A stretch of 64,000 bases of DNA from Saccharibacillus brassicae (GCF_006542275.1 NZ_CP041217.1:5024501-5088500), one strand, 5' to 3'. Positions 1 to 8,285 are shown, numbered from the stretch's first letter. Numbers and translations are program-made. The notes: generated by a model not told the origin, from the letters alone.

Positions 1-1
1 T

Positions 2-958
2 ATTCGCGAGGAAGACACCGTCTGGGCGACGGCGGCGCCGGGCTGGCAGAAATGGATCTGGAGCCCGTTCCTGTCGGTGCTCGGCAGCGGCGCGACCGGC
101 TTCGTCTACAGCGGCGCGTTCGAGCCGAAGCGTTATCTGCATCTGCTGCAGGATTACAAGATCGGCGTGCTCTGCTGCACGCCGACGGAATACCGCCTGA
201 TGGTCAAATCGCACGGCTTGAGCGAATACGACCTGACGGCGCTGCGCAGCGCGGTCTCGGCGGGCGAGCCGCTGAACCAGGAAGTCATTCATGCGTTCCA
301 GCAGCATCATGACCTGACGATCCGCGACGGTTACGGCCAGACCGAGAGCACGCTGCTGATCGGCAACCTGGTCGGTTCGCCGGTGCGCCTCGGCGCCATG
401 GGCAAGTCGATGGCGGACGGCCTGGCACTCGTCGTCGACGACGAAGGCGTGCCGGTGCCGCCGGGCGAAGTCGGCAATATCGCCGTGCACAGCGAACTGC
501 CGGCGCTGTTCCGCGAATATTTCAAAGATCCCGAACGCAAAGGGCAGTCGATGCGCGGCGAATATTTCATTACCGGCGACCGCGCCAGCCTGGATGAAGA
601 AGGCTACTTCTGGTTCGAAGGCCGCGGCGACGATATCATCATCAGCTCCGGCTATACGATCGGGCCGTTCGAAGTCGAAGAAGCGCTCATGAAGCATCCG
701 GCCGTCAAGGAATGCGCGGCGGTCGCAAGTCCGGACGAGATCCGCGGCAGCATCGTCAAAGCGTTCGTCGTGCTGCGCGACGACGTCGAAGGGACGCACG
801 AACTGGTCAAGGAACTGCAGGCGCGCGTCAAGGAATGGACCGCTCCGTACAAGTATCCGCGCAAGATCGAGTTCGTGACCGATCTGCCGAAGACCGCTTC
901 CGGCAAGATCCGCCGCATCGAACTGCGCGAGCAGGAGAAGCGCTGCGTCTCCAAGTAA
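2..958 (+). CDS. acyl-CoA synthetase (AMP-forming), 3' part
   Basis: This is the C-terminal ~318 residues of an adenylate-forming acyl-CoA synthetase (acetyl/medium-chain acyl-CoA ligase group); the reading frame is open from base 2, so the start lies outside the window. It would activate a carboxylic acid with ATP and load it onto CoA in the cytoplasm. Visible family motifs are DGYGQTES (core adenylate-forming motif), ITGDRASLDEEGYFWFEGR with the hinge GRGDD, and the C-terminal TASGKIRR whose lysine is the adenylation catalytic residue. The upstream WATAAPGWQKW stretch is typical of the AcsM/YtcI-like medium-chain group. The acid substrate cannot be fixed from sequence. A bidirectional hairpin terminator follows. 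Confidence 0.9.
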   Translation: MREEDTVWATAAPGWQKWIWSPFLSVLGSGATGFVYSGAFEPKRYLHLLQDYKIGVLCCTPTEYRLMVKSHGLSEYDLTALRSAVSAGEPLNQEVIHAFQQHHDLTIRDGYGQTESTLLIGNLVGSPVRLGAMGKSMADGLALVVDDEGVPVPPGEVGNIAVHSELPALFREYFKDPERKGQSMRGEYFITGDRASLDEEGYFWFEGRGDDIIISSGYTIGPFEVEEALMKHPAVKECAAVASPDEIRGSIVKAFVVLRDDVEGTHELVKELQARVKEWTAPYKYPRKIEFVTDLPKTASGKIRRIELREQEKRCVSK

Positions 959-1070
959 GCGTCAAATAATCGTCAAATAAGCGTCCGCAGCCCGGTCCCG
1001 GGCAGGCGCCGCTTGTCTATATGATCGTTTCGTATCGTTCTTACCGATTCGTATGAATCCATAGCCTATC

Positions 1071-1115
1071 AAAAAGCCGATCCCGCTTTGTCTGTCGACA
1101 GCGGGATCGGCTTTT
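1071..1115. terminator. bidirectional rho-independent terminator
   Basis: A perfect 12-bp stem (GCCGATCCCGCT at 1076-1087 pairing with 1100-1111) is flanked by A5 on the left and T4 on the right. It can therefore end both the + strand acyl-CoA synthetase and the convergent - strand DUF2294 gene. Confidence 0.85.
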
Positions 1116-1157
1116 GAGTGTTCGGCGGGTCGGTCCGCCCAAGACCTGCCCGGCGGA

Positions 1158-1847
1158 TCAGTCTTCGAATACGTACACGAGCAGGCTTTTGTTAAGTTCG
1201 AACGACCAGTCGACGTAGAAGTCTTTGATTTTGCGCTTCAGTATCTTCTCGATACGGGGCGCTTCCAGATCAATGACTTCTTTTTCCAGATTCCGCTTAA
1301 CCTTTCTCAGAATCTCGCTGGCGCCCTGGTCGACGAACGCTTTTTCGATTTTGATCAGGATGCCTTCCCGAACGATGACGAGAATATGGTCGGCCGCCCA
1401 ATAGGAGTAGGTCTCGTCCGGCATTTTCTGGATCTCGTACGTGACTTTGCCGATGATCTCGTGCACCTCGCTTTTGCCCGAATAATAATCTTCCTGCTCG
1501 TGATAGGCCTGTTCTTCAGGAAGGCCGACGAGCATGCCGGAGAGATCGCGGTCCGACCAGTCGTAATAGAAAGTGCCGATCCGAAAACCGGTCGCGGTCC
1601 CGATCGTACCGGCAAGTTCGGGCAAAATATGTTCAACCATCAGTTCCTGCACGGAACGAAGCGCGTCGGGGTCCTGCAGCCGGATCAGGTTCTGCATCTC
1701 GTCGCCCATGAAACCTTCCAGATGGACGATCAAGGAACGCTCGTCTACGTAAACGTCCATGCGACCCGGGGCTTGATTGAAACGCTGCGCAAGCAGCTCG
1801 TCGAGCAGGGTTTTGATTTTGGATTTTGCTACGTGTTTTTCAGGCAT
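1158..1847 (-). CDS. DUF2294 (MpsC-like) family protein with duplicated domain
   Basis: A 229-residue soluble protein resembling the DUF2294 family, which Pfam renamed after MpsC of a proposed Na+-translocating membrane-potential system. The family domain is about 110-120 residues, and this protein appears to hold two: residues ~1-110 (DVYVDERSLIVHLEGF, then a helical stretch and FYYDWSDRDLSGMLVG) and ~120-229 (ADHILVIVREGIL, then FYVDWSFELNKSLLVYVF). The repeated YYDWS / YVDWS ending supports an internal duplication. No membrane segment or signal is visible. A GGGAG ribosome site sits just upstream of the ATG. Function is unknown; family assignment is from recall of motif layout. Confidence 0.7.
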   Translation of the reverse strand: MPEKHVAKSKIKTLLDELLAQRFNQAPGRMDVYVDERSLIVHLEGFMGDEMQNLIRLQDPDALRSVQELMVEHILPELAGTIGTATGFRIGTFYYDWSDRDLSGMLVGLPEEQAYHEQEDYYSGKSEVHEIIGKVTYEIQKMPDETYSYWAADHILVIVREGILIKIEKAFVDQGASEILRKVKRNLEKEVIDLEAPRIEKILKRKIKDFYVDWSFELNKSLLVYVFED

Positions 1848-2084
1848 GCGGTCACTCCCTGTCTCAAATATCTGGGCTCGCCCAATCGCTACAAAAGGGA
1901 CTTAACCGGGGATTTAATGCTTGACTCAGAAGACGAATCGCGCAGCACCCGGACGGGCCTGCCCCGATCGACGTTCGCATGGTCGCAAAATGTTTTTTTT
2001 CGCGAAGATTGCTGATATGATTAAATCCGGCCTGCCCCGGCGGGCACAACTAGAGAAAAGCATTGGGGAGACAAAAGCACTATC

Positions 2085-3002
2085 ATGAAAAAATCTATCG
2101 CAATTCCGTTGACCGTCTCCATCATCGCCGTCTCGTTCTCGGCGATCTTCGTCAAATGGTCGGACGCGCCGTCCTCGATCCTAAGCATGTACCGGATGTG
2201 GTTCGCGTGCTTCCTCATGCTGCCGATCGTCTGGATCAAGCGCGAGGAGTTCAAGCGGATCGGCCGCAGGGAAGCCCGGCTGCTGGTCTTCTCCGGGCTG
2301 TTTCTGGCGCTGCACTTCGCGCTGTGGTTCGAATCGCTGAAGTTGACGACGGTGGCAAGTTCCACCATCATCTTGGCGCTGCAGCCGCTCGTGTCGCTCG
2401 CCGTCGGTTTCGCTTTGTTCCGGGAACGGACGACGCGGGCGTCGATCGTCGCGCTGGTCGTGGCTACCTTCGGGGTCATGCTTATCGGCTGGGGCGATTT
2501 CGGGCTGAGCGCGCAGGCGATCCGCGGCGACCTGTTGTCGTTTCTGTGCGTGATCGCGGTCGTCGGGTATTTGTTCATCGGGCAAAACGCGGTCAAAAAA
2601 GTGTCGCACTGGATCTACAGCTTCTGCGTATTCCTGTCGGCCGCCGTGTTCCTGACGCTGTACAATCTCGCGACCGTGCAGCCCTTTTTCGATTATCCGG
2701 CGCGGGAATGGGGCGTGTTCGTCCTGCTTGCTATCGTGCCGACGCTCGCGCATATCATCAACAACTGGCTGCTGAACTACGTCAACGCCACGACGATCTC
2801 CATGAGCATTCTCGGCGAGCCGGTCGGCGCTTCGCTGCTTGCGGTATGGCTGCTCGGCGAGCATATGACGTGGATTCAGATCGGGGGCGGCATCCTCGTG
2901 CTTGCGGGCATGTCTATGTTCTTGATCCGTCAGTCGTCGGGCGTGCGTCCGGCTTCGGCCGAATCTTCGGACGTCCCAGCAGGGAAAGCGGGAACCCTAT
3001 GA
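2085..3002 (+). CDS. EamA/DMT-superfamily transporter
   Basis: A 305-residue integral membrane protein with about ten hydrophobic segments arranged as two EamA repeats (roughly residues 8-137 and 150-285). This is the drug/metabolite transporter fold used for export or uptake of small metabolites. Typical signatures are SLKLTTVASSTIILALQPL in the first half and ILGEPVGASLLAVWLLGE in the second. The substrate cannot be predicted. A GGGGAG ribosome site lies 14 nt before the ATG. Its 3' end overlaps the convergent GNAT gene by 89 nt, and the last ~20 residues are polar and probably not conserved. Confidence 0.85.
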   Translation: MKKSIAIPLTVSIIAVSFSAIFVKWSDAPSSILSMYRMWFACFLMLPIVWIKREEFKRIGRREARLLVFSGLFLALHFALWFESLKLTTVASSTIILALQPLVSLAVGFALFRERTTRASIVALVVATFGVMLIGWGDFGLSAQAIRGDLLSFLCVIAVVGYLFIGQNAVKKVSHWIYSFCVFLSAAVFLTLYNLATVQPFFDYPAREWGVFVLLAIVPTLAHIINNWLLNYVNATTISMSILGEPVGASLLAVWLLGEHMTWIQIGGGILVLAGMSMFLIRQSSGVRPASAESSDVPAGKAGTL

Positions 3003-3513
3003 AGCGGCGGTAAAGGCGCAGAAATTCCTGTTCGTCGAACGATCCGCCCTGAATAAGCGCTTCGTACAGCACGCCGAATTCCCGGATCAGGTAACCGGAA
3101 CCGGCGTAGCCGCAGCGCACGTAGAAATCGCGCCGGCGCAGCCGTTCCGCGGCATTGGGCGCTGCCGGATCGGGCGCTTCGATATTGAGCAGGATGCGGC
3201 TGCCCGGATACGTCCGGCGGATCTGCTCCAGCACCCGGCTGCCGTAGCCCTGCGAGCGGTGCACGGGGGCGATCGCCAGATACATGAGGAAGATCAGGCT
3301 GCCGCGCCGCGCCAGGTAAGTGAAGCCGACGAAGACGCGCCCGCCCGATTGTTCGTCGTAATAAGCGGTGAATTCGACGTCGGGCCGGCGCGCCCTGCGG
3401 TACAGGATCGACAGCGGGGCTCTTTCATTTGCGGGAAAAGCTTCTTCGTACAGCGTCTTGACGGCCGCGGATAACGGCGACCGCGGCGTCAGGGCTTCCG
3501 TAATCAGGTTCAT
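2914..3513 (-). CDS. GNAT family N-acetyltransferase
   Basis: A 199-residue GNAT-fold protein predicted to transfer an acyl group from acyl-CoA to an unknown amine. The acyl-CoA-binding motif A is visible as LAIAPVHRSQGYGSRVLEQI, followed by the motif-B region LNIEAPDPAAPNAAERLRRRDFYVRCGY. The start at 3513 (MNLITEAL) is chosen because AAGGAGA lies 6 nt upstream; an in-frame ATG 24 codons earlier lacks a good site. The last ~29 codons lie inside the convergent EamA gene, and the C-terminal Arg/Pro/Lys-rich tail looks like read-on sequence. Confidence 0.8.
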   Translation of the reverse strand: MNLITEALTPRSPLSAAVKTLYEEAFPANERAPLSILYRRARRPDVEFTAYYDEQSGGRVFVGFTYLARRGSLIFLMYLAIAPVHRSQGYGSRVLEQIRRTYPGSRILLNIEAPDPAAPNAAERLRRRDFYVRCGYAGSGYLIREFGVLYEALIQGGSFDEQEFLRLYRRFIGFPLSLLGRPKIRPKPDARPTTDGSRT

Positions 3514-3557
3514 ACGATTCTCCTTTTGCGTCCGAGGCGCAAATCCATTATAGTAAA

Positions 3558-3609
3558 ACTGCTTTCGATCACTGCTTTCGATCACTGCTTTCGATCACTG
3601 CTTTGCATC
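3558..3609 (+). repeat. 13-bp tandem repeat, 4 units (core TGCTTTCGAT)
   Basis: Three identical units ACTGCTTTCGATC at 3558-3570, 3571-3583 and 3584-3596 are followed by one diverged unit (3597-3609, TTTGCATC). The array ends 21 bp before the start of the DUF3219-like gene and is read in its sense direction. Related 13-bp arrays occur at 6888-6950 and, on the other strand, at 21662-21690. Confidence 0.9.
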
Positions 3610-3630
3610 CATTATAAAGGAGGCCGTGCC

Positions 3631-3960
3631 ATGAACACCAATCCCGCAGACGGGCAAACTGCCGGCACCCCGGCATGGATCGACGACCGCCTGCTTCACG
3701 TCTTCAATCTGCGCGAATTCGCGGTCGAAATTTCGGGCGAACAACGGCGCGCGGTCGCTTTCGATTTCAAAGTGACACACGCCGAATATCATGACGTCGC
3801 CACGCTGCTGTACAAAGGCAAGTTCCGTGTACGCATTCCCGCCCTCGGTTTCGAGCGGGACGCGGACATTCACAATTATTCGACGTCGCTGGACAATCTG
3901 TACGAAAAAGACGCGATCGGCGATTACCATCTGGAATTGGTCGAAGGAGGACATTCATGA
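3631..3960 (+). CDS. DUF3219 (YkvR-like) protein
   Basis: A 109-residue soluble protein resembling Bacillus YkvR / DUF3219, mainly on VTHAEYHDVATLLYKGKFRVRIP and IHNYSTSLDNLYEKDAIGDYHLEL. The fold is probably a small beta-rich domain; the role is unknown. The start at 3631 follows AAAGGAGG by 6 nt. The stop overlaps the next ATG (ATGA at 3957-3960), so it is co-translated with the DinB-like gene. An array of 13-bp repeats lies directly upstream. Confidence 0.65.
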   Translation: MNTNPADGQTAGTPAWIDDRLLHVFNLREFAVEISGEQRRAVAFDFKVTHAEYHDVATLLYKGKFRVRIPALGFERDADIHNYSTSLDNLYEKDAIGDYHLELVEGGHS

Positions 3961-4424
3961 CTAACCGCGACACGATAGGCATTCAACTGCGGGCCTGCCG
4001 CAACGAAAACGGATGGTTCACGTCCATGGCCGCCGCGGTCAAAGGACTGACGCAGAAACAGGCCGATTGGAAAAGCAACGAAGAAATGAATAGCGTGCAC
4101 GAAATCGTGCGGCATCTGGATTTTTACAACCATCGTTATCTCAAAAGGTTTCAGGGGGAAGAAGTGCCGGAATTCGCGGGAGACAACGACGATACGTTTG
4201 ATCCGGAGCCGAACGTGGAAGGTACCTGGCAGGAAGCGCTCGCCGCTTACGACGCCACGTTAAGCGAGTGGATCGACGGGATCGAGCAGGCCGACGACGA
4301 CAAGTTCGGCAAATGGGCAAGCGATCTGTCCCACCTGACGATCCATAACGCGTACCATATCGGCCAAATCGTGTTTATTCGCAAGCAGCAGGGTTCGTGG
4401 GATAAAAAGTACGGCGTCAGTTGA
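3957..4424 (+). CDS. DinB-family protein
   Basis: A 155-residue four-helix DinB/YfiT-like protein of a metalloenzyme superfamily that includes bacillithiol- and mycothiol-dependent enzymes. The metal-binding histidine triad is visible as H48 (SVHEIVRHLDFYNHRY), H130 and H134 (HNAYHIGQI). It starts inside the previous gene with a GGAGGA site, so the two form an operon. A role as a thiol transferase is possible but not shown by sequence alone. Confidence 0.8.
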   Translation: MTNRDTIGIQLRACRNENGWFTSMAAAVKGLTQKQADWKSNEEMNSVHEIVRHLDFYNHRYLKRFQGEEVPEFAGDNDDTFDPEPNVEGTWQEALAAYDATLSEWIDGIEQADDDKFGKWASDLSHLTIHNAYHIGQIVFIRKQQGSWDKKYGVS

Positions 4425-4458
4425 AAGTACGGCGTAAGTTGAAAGCGGGGGAAAGATA

Positions 4459-5391
4459 TTGACTTTACAGCAGCTCAGGTATGCGATCGAGGTGGCAGGC
4501 TGCGGCTCGATCAACGAGGCGGCCAAACGCCTGTTCATCTCGCAGCCGAGTCTGTCCAACGCGATCAAGGACCTGGAGCAGGAACTCGGCATTACCATTT
4601 TCGACCGTACCAACCGGGGCATCACGCTGTCCGCGGACGGCGTTGAATTTATGGCGCACGCCCGGCAGATCGTCGAACAGGCGGAACTGCTGGAAGGCCG
4701 TTACAAAAACAAGCGGCGCAGCAGCGTGCATTTCTCCGTCTCGACCCAGCATTACGCGTTCGCTTCCGAAGCGTTCTCCGCTCTGATGGAAGGAAGCGGC
4801 GAGCTGGAATACGCGTTTTCGCTGCGAGAAACCCAGACGTCGGAGATTATCGAAGACGTGCGGACGCTGCGCAGCGATCTCGGCATCTTGTATTTGTGCG
4901 ACCGCAACGCCAGAGTCATGAACAAGATGTTCAGCGACGGCAGCCTCAAGTTTACGCCGTTGTTCAATACCCGCCCGCATATCTTTATCGGGCTGACGCA
5001 TCCGCTGGCGCGCCGGGAGATTGTGACGGTCGAGGATCTGCCCCCTTATCCGTATATCACGTTCGATCAGGGAGAAAGCAGCTCGCTGCATTTCTCGGAA
5101 GAACTGCTGAACCTGCCGGAAGCGGGACGCAGCGTCAAGGTTAATGACCGCGCTACGCTGTCGGGACTGCTGGCGGGCACGCACAGCTATACGGTCGGTA
5201 CGGGCATTCTCGCCGCCGAACTCGACGGAACGGTGCTCAAGTCGGTGCCGGTCGAGACGGACGAGCTGTTCACGATCGGCTGGATCGCGCACAAAGACCG
5301 AAGACTGAGTCCGATCGCGGCTTCTTATATCAATCTGCTGAACGACCTGGTCGCCCGGCGCTATTTCGCGGCGAACCAGTTTTTGTTCTGA
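4459..5391 (+). CDS. LysR-family transcriptional regulator
   Basis: A 310-residue LysR regulator: N-terminal winged helix-turn-helix (residues ~1-60, with CGSINEAAKRLFISQPSLSNAIKDLEQELG) and a periplasmic-binding-protein-like effector domain (~90-300). The start is TTG at 4459, preceded by GGGGGAAAG; it encodes the usual family opening M-T-L-Q-Q-L-R-Y. It lies 44 bp upstream of two MetE-type genes on the same strand, so control of methionine or homocysteine metabolism is a reasonable inference (compare MetR/CmbR-type LysR proteins). No operator could be assigned. Confidence 0.88.
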   Translation: MTLQQLRYAIEVAGCGSINEAAKRLFISQPSLSNAIKDLEQELGITIFDRTNRGITLSADGVEFMAHARQIVEQAELLEGRYKNKRRSSVHFSVSTQHYAFASEAFSALMEGSGELEYAFSLRETQTSEIIEDVRTLRSDLGILYLCDRNARVMNKMFSDGSLKFTPLFNTRPHIFIGLTHPLARREIVTVEDLPPYPYITFDQGESSSLHFSEELLNLPEAGRSVKVNDRATLSGLLAGTHSYTVGTGILAAELDGTVLKSVPVETDELFTIGWIAHKDRRLSPIAASYINLLNDLVARRYFAANQFLF

Positions 5392-5435
5392 CGGAGCTTC
5401 GCTTCACATTTCCATTTTTGAATCGGGAGGAACGT

Positions 5436-6554
5436 ATGCAAAGTCCAGTGATCGGCACAACCAGAACGTCGCCGCCTTTTCGCTGCGATCTCGTGGGCAG
5501 CTTCCTGCGTCCGCCTGAGCTGCTCGAAGCCCGGCGGCTGCATCGGGAAGGGCAACTGACGGACGAAGGACTGTACGAGCTTGAGACGGCGGAAATCGCC
5601 AAGCTTGTGGAGCGGCAGCGGGAAATCGGGCTGCGCGTCGTCACCGACGGCGAATTCCGCCGTTCGTGGTGGCATCTCGATTTCTTTCTCGGGGTCGAAG
5701 GCACGGAGAAAATCGACCTGAACGCTGCCGCGGGACGTATCGATGCCAAACAGCGCGCGGAGACGTTCCGCATCTCGGAGCGCATCTCGTTCGGCCGGCA
5801 TCCCATGCTGCGGCATTTCGAATCGCTGCGCCTGCAGGCGGGGGACGCGGTGCCCAAGATGACTATTCCCGCGCCGTCGCTGTTCCATTTTGTGCAGCGC
5901 TACAACGGCGGAGGCGCGTACGACAACGACGAAGATTTGTTCGCCGACATCGTCCGGGTGTACCGGGACGCCATTCGCGCTTTTTACGACGCGGGCTGCC
6001 GGTATCTTCAGCTCGACGATACCGCCTGGGGTACGCTGTGCAGCCTGCTGCACCGGACGCAGCTGCGCAGCCAGGGCACCGACCCGGACACGCTTGCGGC
6101 GCAATACGTCAAGCTGATCAACGATTCGATCGCCGAACGTCCGGCCGACATGACGATCGCCCTGCATGTCTGCCGCGGCAATTTTCATTCGACATGGTTC
6201 GCTTCGGGAGGCTACGAGCCGGTAGCGGAAGCGTTGTTCGGCGGCTGCCGGGTCGATGCTTTCTTCCTCGAATACGATAACGAACGCGCCGGCGGCTTCG
6301 AGCCGCTCCGCTTCATCCGGGAACAGTTCGTCGTGCTCGGCCTCGTGACGACGAAGCACGGCGGGCTGGAGAGCAAAGACGTGCTGAAGGCACAAATTGC
6401 CGAAGCGGCCGCTTTCGTGCCGCTCGGGCAGCTGTGCCTGAGCACGCAGTGCGGCTTTGCTTCGACGGAGGAAGGCAATCTGCTCACCGAAGAAGAACAG
6501 TGGGACAAGCTTCGGCTCGTGGCCGAGACGGCCGCGGAAGTGTGGCCGGACTGA
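5436..6554 (+). CDS. MetE-type methionine synthase, C-terminal-domain form (copy 1)
   Basis: A 372-residue protein like the catalytic half of cobalamin-independent methionine synthase (Bacillus YxjG/YxjH type), which methylates homocysteine using a folate or other methyl donor. Candidate zinc ligands are H244 and C246 (LHVCRGN), E279 (FLEYDNERAGG) and C339 (STQCGFAS). Other family blocks are LVGSFLRP near the N-terminus and TDGEFRRSWWHLDFF. ATG 5436 is preferred over TTG 5418 because GGGAGG lies 4 nt before it. A close paralogue follows at 7004; the two lie behind a LysR gene. Confidence 0.88.
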   Translation: MQSPVIGTTRTSPPFRCDLVGSFLRPPELLEARRLHREGQLTDEGLYELETAEIAKLVERQREIGLRVVTDGEFRRSWWHLDFFLGVEGTEKIDLNAAAGRIDAKQRAETFRISERISFGRHPMLRHFESLRLQAGDAVPKMTIPAPSLFHFVQRYNGGGAYDNDEDLFADIVRVYRDAIRAFYDAGCRYLQLDDTAWGTLCSLLHRTQLRSQGTDPDTLAAQYVKLINDSIAERPADMTIALHVCRGNFHSTWFASGGYEPVAEALFGGCRVDAFFLEYDNERAGGFEPLRFIREQFVVLGLVTTKHGGLESKDVLKAQIAEAAAFVPLGQLCLSTQCGFASTEEGNLLTEEEQWDKLRLVAETAAEVWPD

Positions 6555-6676
6555 GAGCCGGTTGGAAGCGGACTGAAAGCGGACCGAAAGTGGGCTAAGA
6601 GCGTGCTGCAAGCAGAGTTGGAGCGGGCTGGAAGCGGGTCGGCCGCCGGGCCCAATCCGCTCCTAATTCCGACAAA

Positions 6677-6713
6677 TATACCCCGCTATAAGATTTTGAT
6701 ATAGCGGGGTATA
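6677..6713. other. perfect 14-bp inverted repeat with 9-nt loop
   Basis: TATACCCCGCTATA (6677-6690) pairs perfectly with 6700-6713 around the loop AGATTTTGA. Only a weak GCTTTTA tail follows, so it could be a terminator for the upstream MetE-type gene, an operator or an mRNA stabiliser. Confidence 0.75.
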
Positions 6714-6887
6714 GCTTTTAGGCGTTATGCCGGCTTGTTCGGAAGATGCTATAGTATTTCCTAATCTCTCGTCGAAGCCGGCAGGCAGTGCGCCGACCGA
6801 CGGTGAACGGTTGACCTCATCGGGCTGCGCCCGAGCCACCACTTGCCAGAACATCGAACGGTTGTGCGCCATTCGGCGCTTTCGAAT

Positions 6888-6950
6888 TTGCTTTCGATTG
6901 TTGCTTTCGATTGTTGCTTTCGATCGTTGCTTTCGATCGTTGCTTTCGAT
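6888..6950 (+). repeat. 13-bp tandem repeat, 4.8 units (core TGCTTTCGAT)
   Basis: Units TTGCTTTCGATTG (6888-6900, 6901-6913) and TTGCTTTCGATCG (6914-6926, 6927-6939), then a partial unit 6940-6950. The array ends 53 bp before the start of the second MetE-type gene, in its sense direction. The core matches the array at 3558-3609. Confidence 0.9.
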
Positions 6951-7003
6951 GTTCGCGTCCGATTTACATTTCGCATCCCAGATTCCCGAGGAGGATTTTA
7001 TCC

Positions 7004-8146
7004 ATGAGTACCGTATTCGAGCAAGCGACCCAAAGAGACACCGTTCCTTTCCGGCATGACATCGTAGGCAGCTTCCTGCGTCCGCAGGCGATCAAAGACG
7101 CGCGCGCCAAGTTCGCGGCGGGCGAGATCGGCGCGGCCGAACTGCGCCAAGTCGAGGACGAAGAGATCGTCAAGCTTGTCGCAAAGCAAAAAGAAGTGGG
7201 ACTCAAAGGCGTCACCGACGGCGAATTCCGCCGTTCGTGGTGGCATCTGGACTTCTTCTGGGGACTCGGCGGCGTCGACAAAAAAGCGTCCGATACGGGC
7301 TATCTGTTTCACGGCGTGGAATCCCGCGCGGAGACGGCGCTGCTGACCGGCAAAGTCGGCGAAGGCGCGAAGCATCCGATGGTCGAAGACTTCAAGTTTC
7401 TGTGCAAAGCGGCCGGCGACGACGTCGTGGCCCGCCAGACGATTCCGGCTCCGGCCCAACTGCTGTTCGAGCTGTTCCGTGGCGACAATATCAAGACGGT
7501 CGACGAGTTTTATCCGAACCGTCAGGATCTGTACACCGACGTGGGCACCGCTTACCGCGACGCGATCCTCGCTTTCTACGAGGCAGGCTGCCGCAACATC
7601 CAGCTTGACGACTGCACGTGGGGCGCGCTAAGCGACCGTCAGTTCCGCGCGATGCAGGAAGAAGCGGGCGTGGACATCAACGAAATGGCCAAAGGCTTTC
7701 TGTACGTCAACAACCTGGCGATCGAGAACCTGCCGGCCGACCTCGTCGTGACGACGCATGTCTGCCGCGGCAACTTCAAATCGACGTATGCCGGCGAAGG
7801 CGGCGGCTACGATCCGATCGCGGAGATTCTGTTCGGCGGCTCCAACGTGTCGGCCTTCTACCTGGAATACGACAGCGAACGCGCCGGCGGCTTCGAACCG
7901 CTGAAGCACGTGAAGAACCAGCAGGTCGTGCTGGGCCTGTTCAGCTCCAAGTTCGGCGAGCTGGAAGACAAGGCGCAGATCTTCAAGCGGATCGAAGAAG
8001 CGGCGCAGTACGTCGACATCAACCAACTGTGCGTCAGCCCGCAGTGCGGCTTCGCTTCGACGGAAGAAGGCAACGTCCTGACCGAAGAGCAGCAGTGGGC
8101 CAAGCTGCGCTTCGTCAAGGAAGTCGCCGACGAAGTGTGGGGCTGA
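7004..8146 (+). CDS. MetE-type methionine synthase, C-terminal-domain form (copy 2)
   Basis: A 380-residue paralogue of the preceding gene, sharing IVGSFLRP, TDGEFRRSWWHLDFFWG, THVCRGNFKSTYAGEGGGYDPI and the SPQCGFASTEEGN block. Candidate zinc ligands are H252, C254 and C348 with a glutamate in YLEYDSERAGG. It likely transfers a methyl group to homocysteine or a related thiol. The start at 7004 is set by GAGGAGG at 6988-6994. The two copies differ mainly at residues ~80-150, which may reflect different methyl donors; this is inference. A strong terminator follows. Confidence 0.88.
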   Translation: MSTVFEQATQRDTVPFRHDIVGSFLRPQAIKDARAKFAAGEIGAAELRQVEDEEIVKLVAKQKEVGLKGVTDGEFRRSWWHLDFFWGLGGVDKKASDTGYLFHGVESRAETALLTGKVGEGAKHPMVEDFKFLCKAAGDDVVARQTIPAPAQLLFELFRGDNIKTVDEFYPNRQDLYTDVGTAYRDAILAFYEAGCRNIQLDDCTWGALSDRQFRAMQEEAGVDINEMAKGFLYVNNLAIENLPADLVVTTHVCRGNFKSTYAGEGGGYDPIAEILFGGSNVSAFYLEYDSERAGGFEPLKHVKNQQVVLGLFSSKFGELEDKAQIFKRIEEAAQYVDINQLCVSPQCGFASTEEGNVLTEEQQWAKLRFVKEVADEVWG

Positions 8147-8250
8147 TCGACGCGATCGCGTTCATGAAGCAGACCTGGCGTTGCAGTCCCGGCATTGAAC
8201 CGGGGCTGCACGCATGGCGTCTGGCGTTCACGCAAACCGGCGTCCAAGCC

Positions 8251-8285
8251 AACCGAATCCTCCTGTGGAGGGTTCGGTTTTTTTT
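8251..8285 (+). terminator. rho-independent terminator after the MetE-type genes
   Basis: A 13-bp stem (AACCGAATCCTCC at 8251-8263 with 8267-8279, one G-U pair), 3-nt loop, then a run of eight T. Confidence 0.92.

Larger units (their letters stand above)
6555..7003 (+). other. intergenic region between the two MetE-type genes
   Basis: No gene is seen in these 449 bases. The region holds a perfect 14-bp inverted repeat (6677-6713) and a 13-bp tandem array (6888-6950). I looked at 6780-6880 for S-box, T-box and cobalamin riboswitch landmarks and could not match any of them. Confidence 0.6.

Noticed and set aside
6720-6887. Possible riboswitch leader before the second MetE-type gene
   Set aside because: I could not find the conserved landmarks of S-box, T-box or cobalamin leaders; only unstructured GC-rich sequence and the tandem array.
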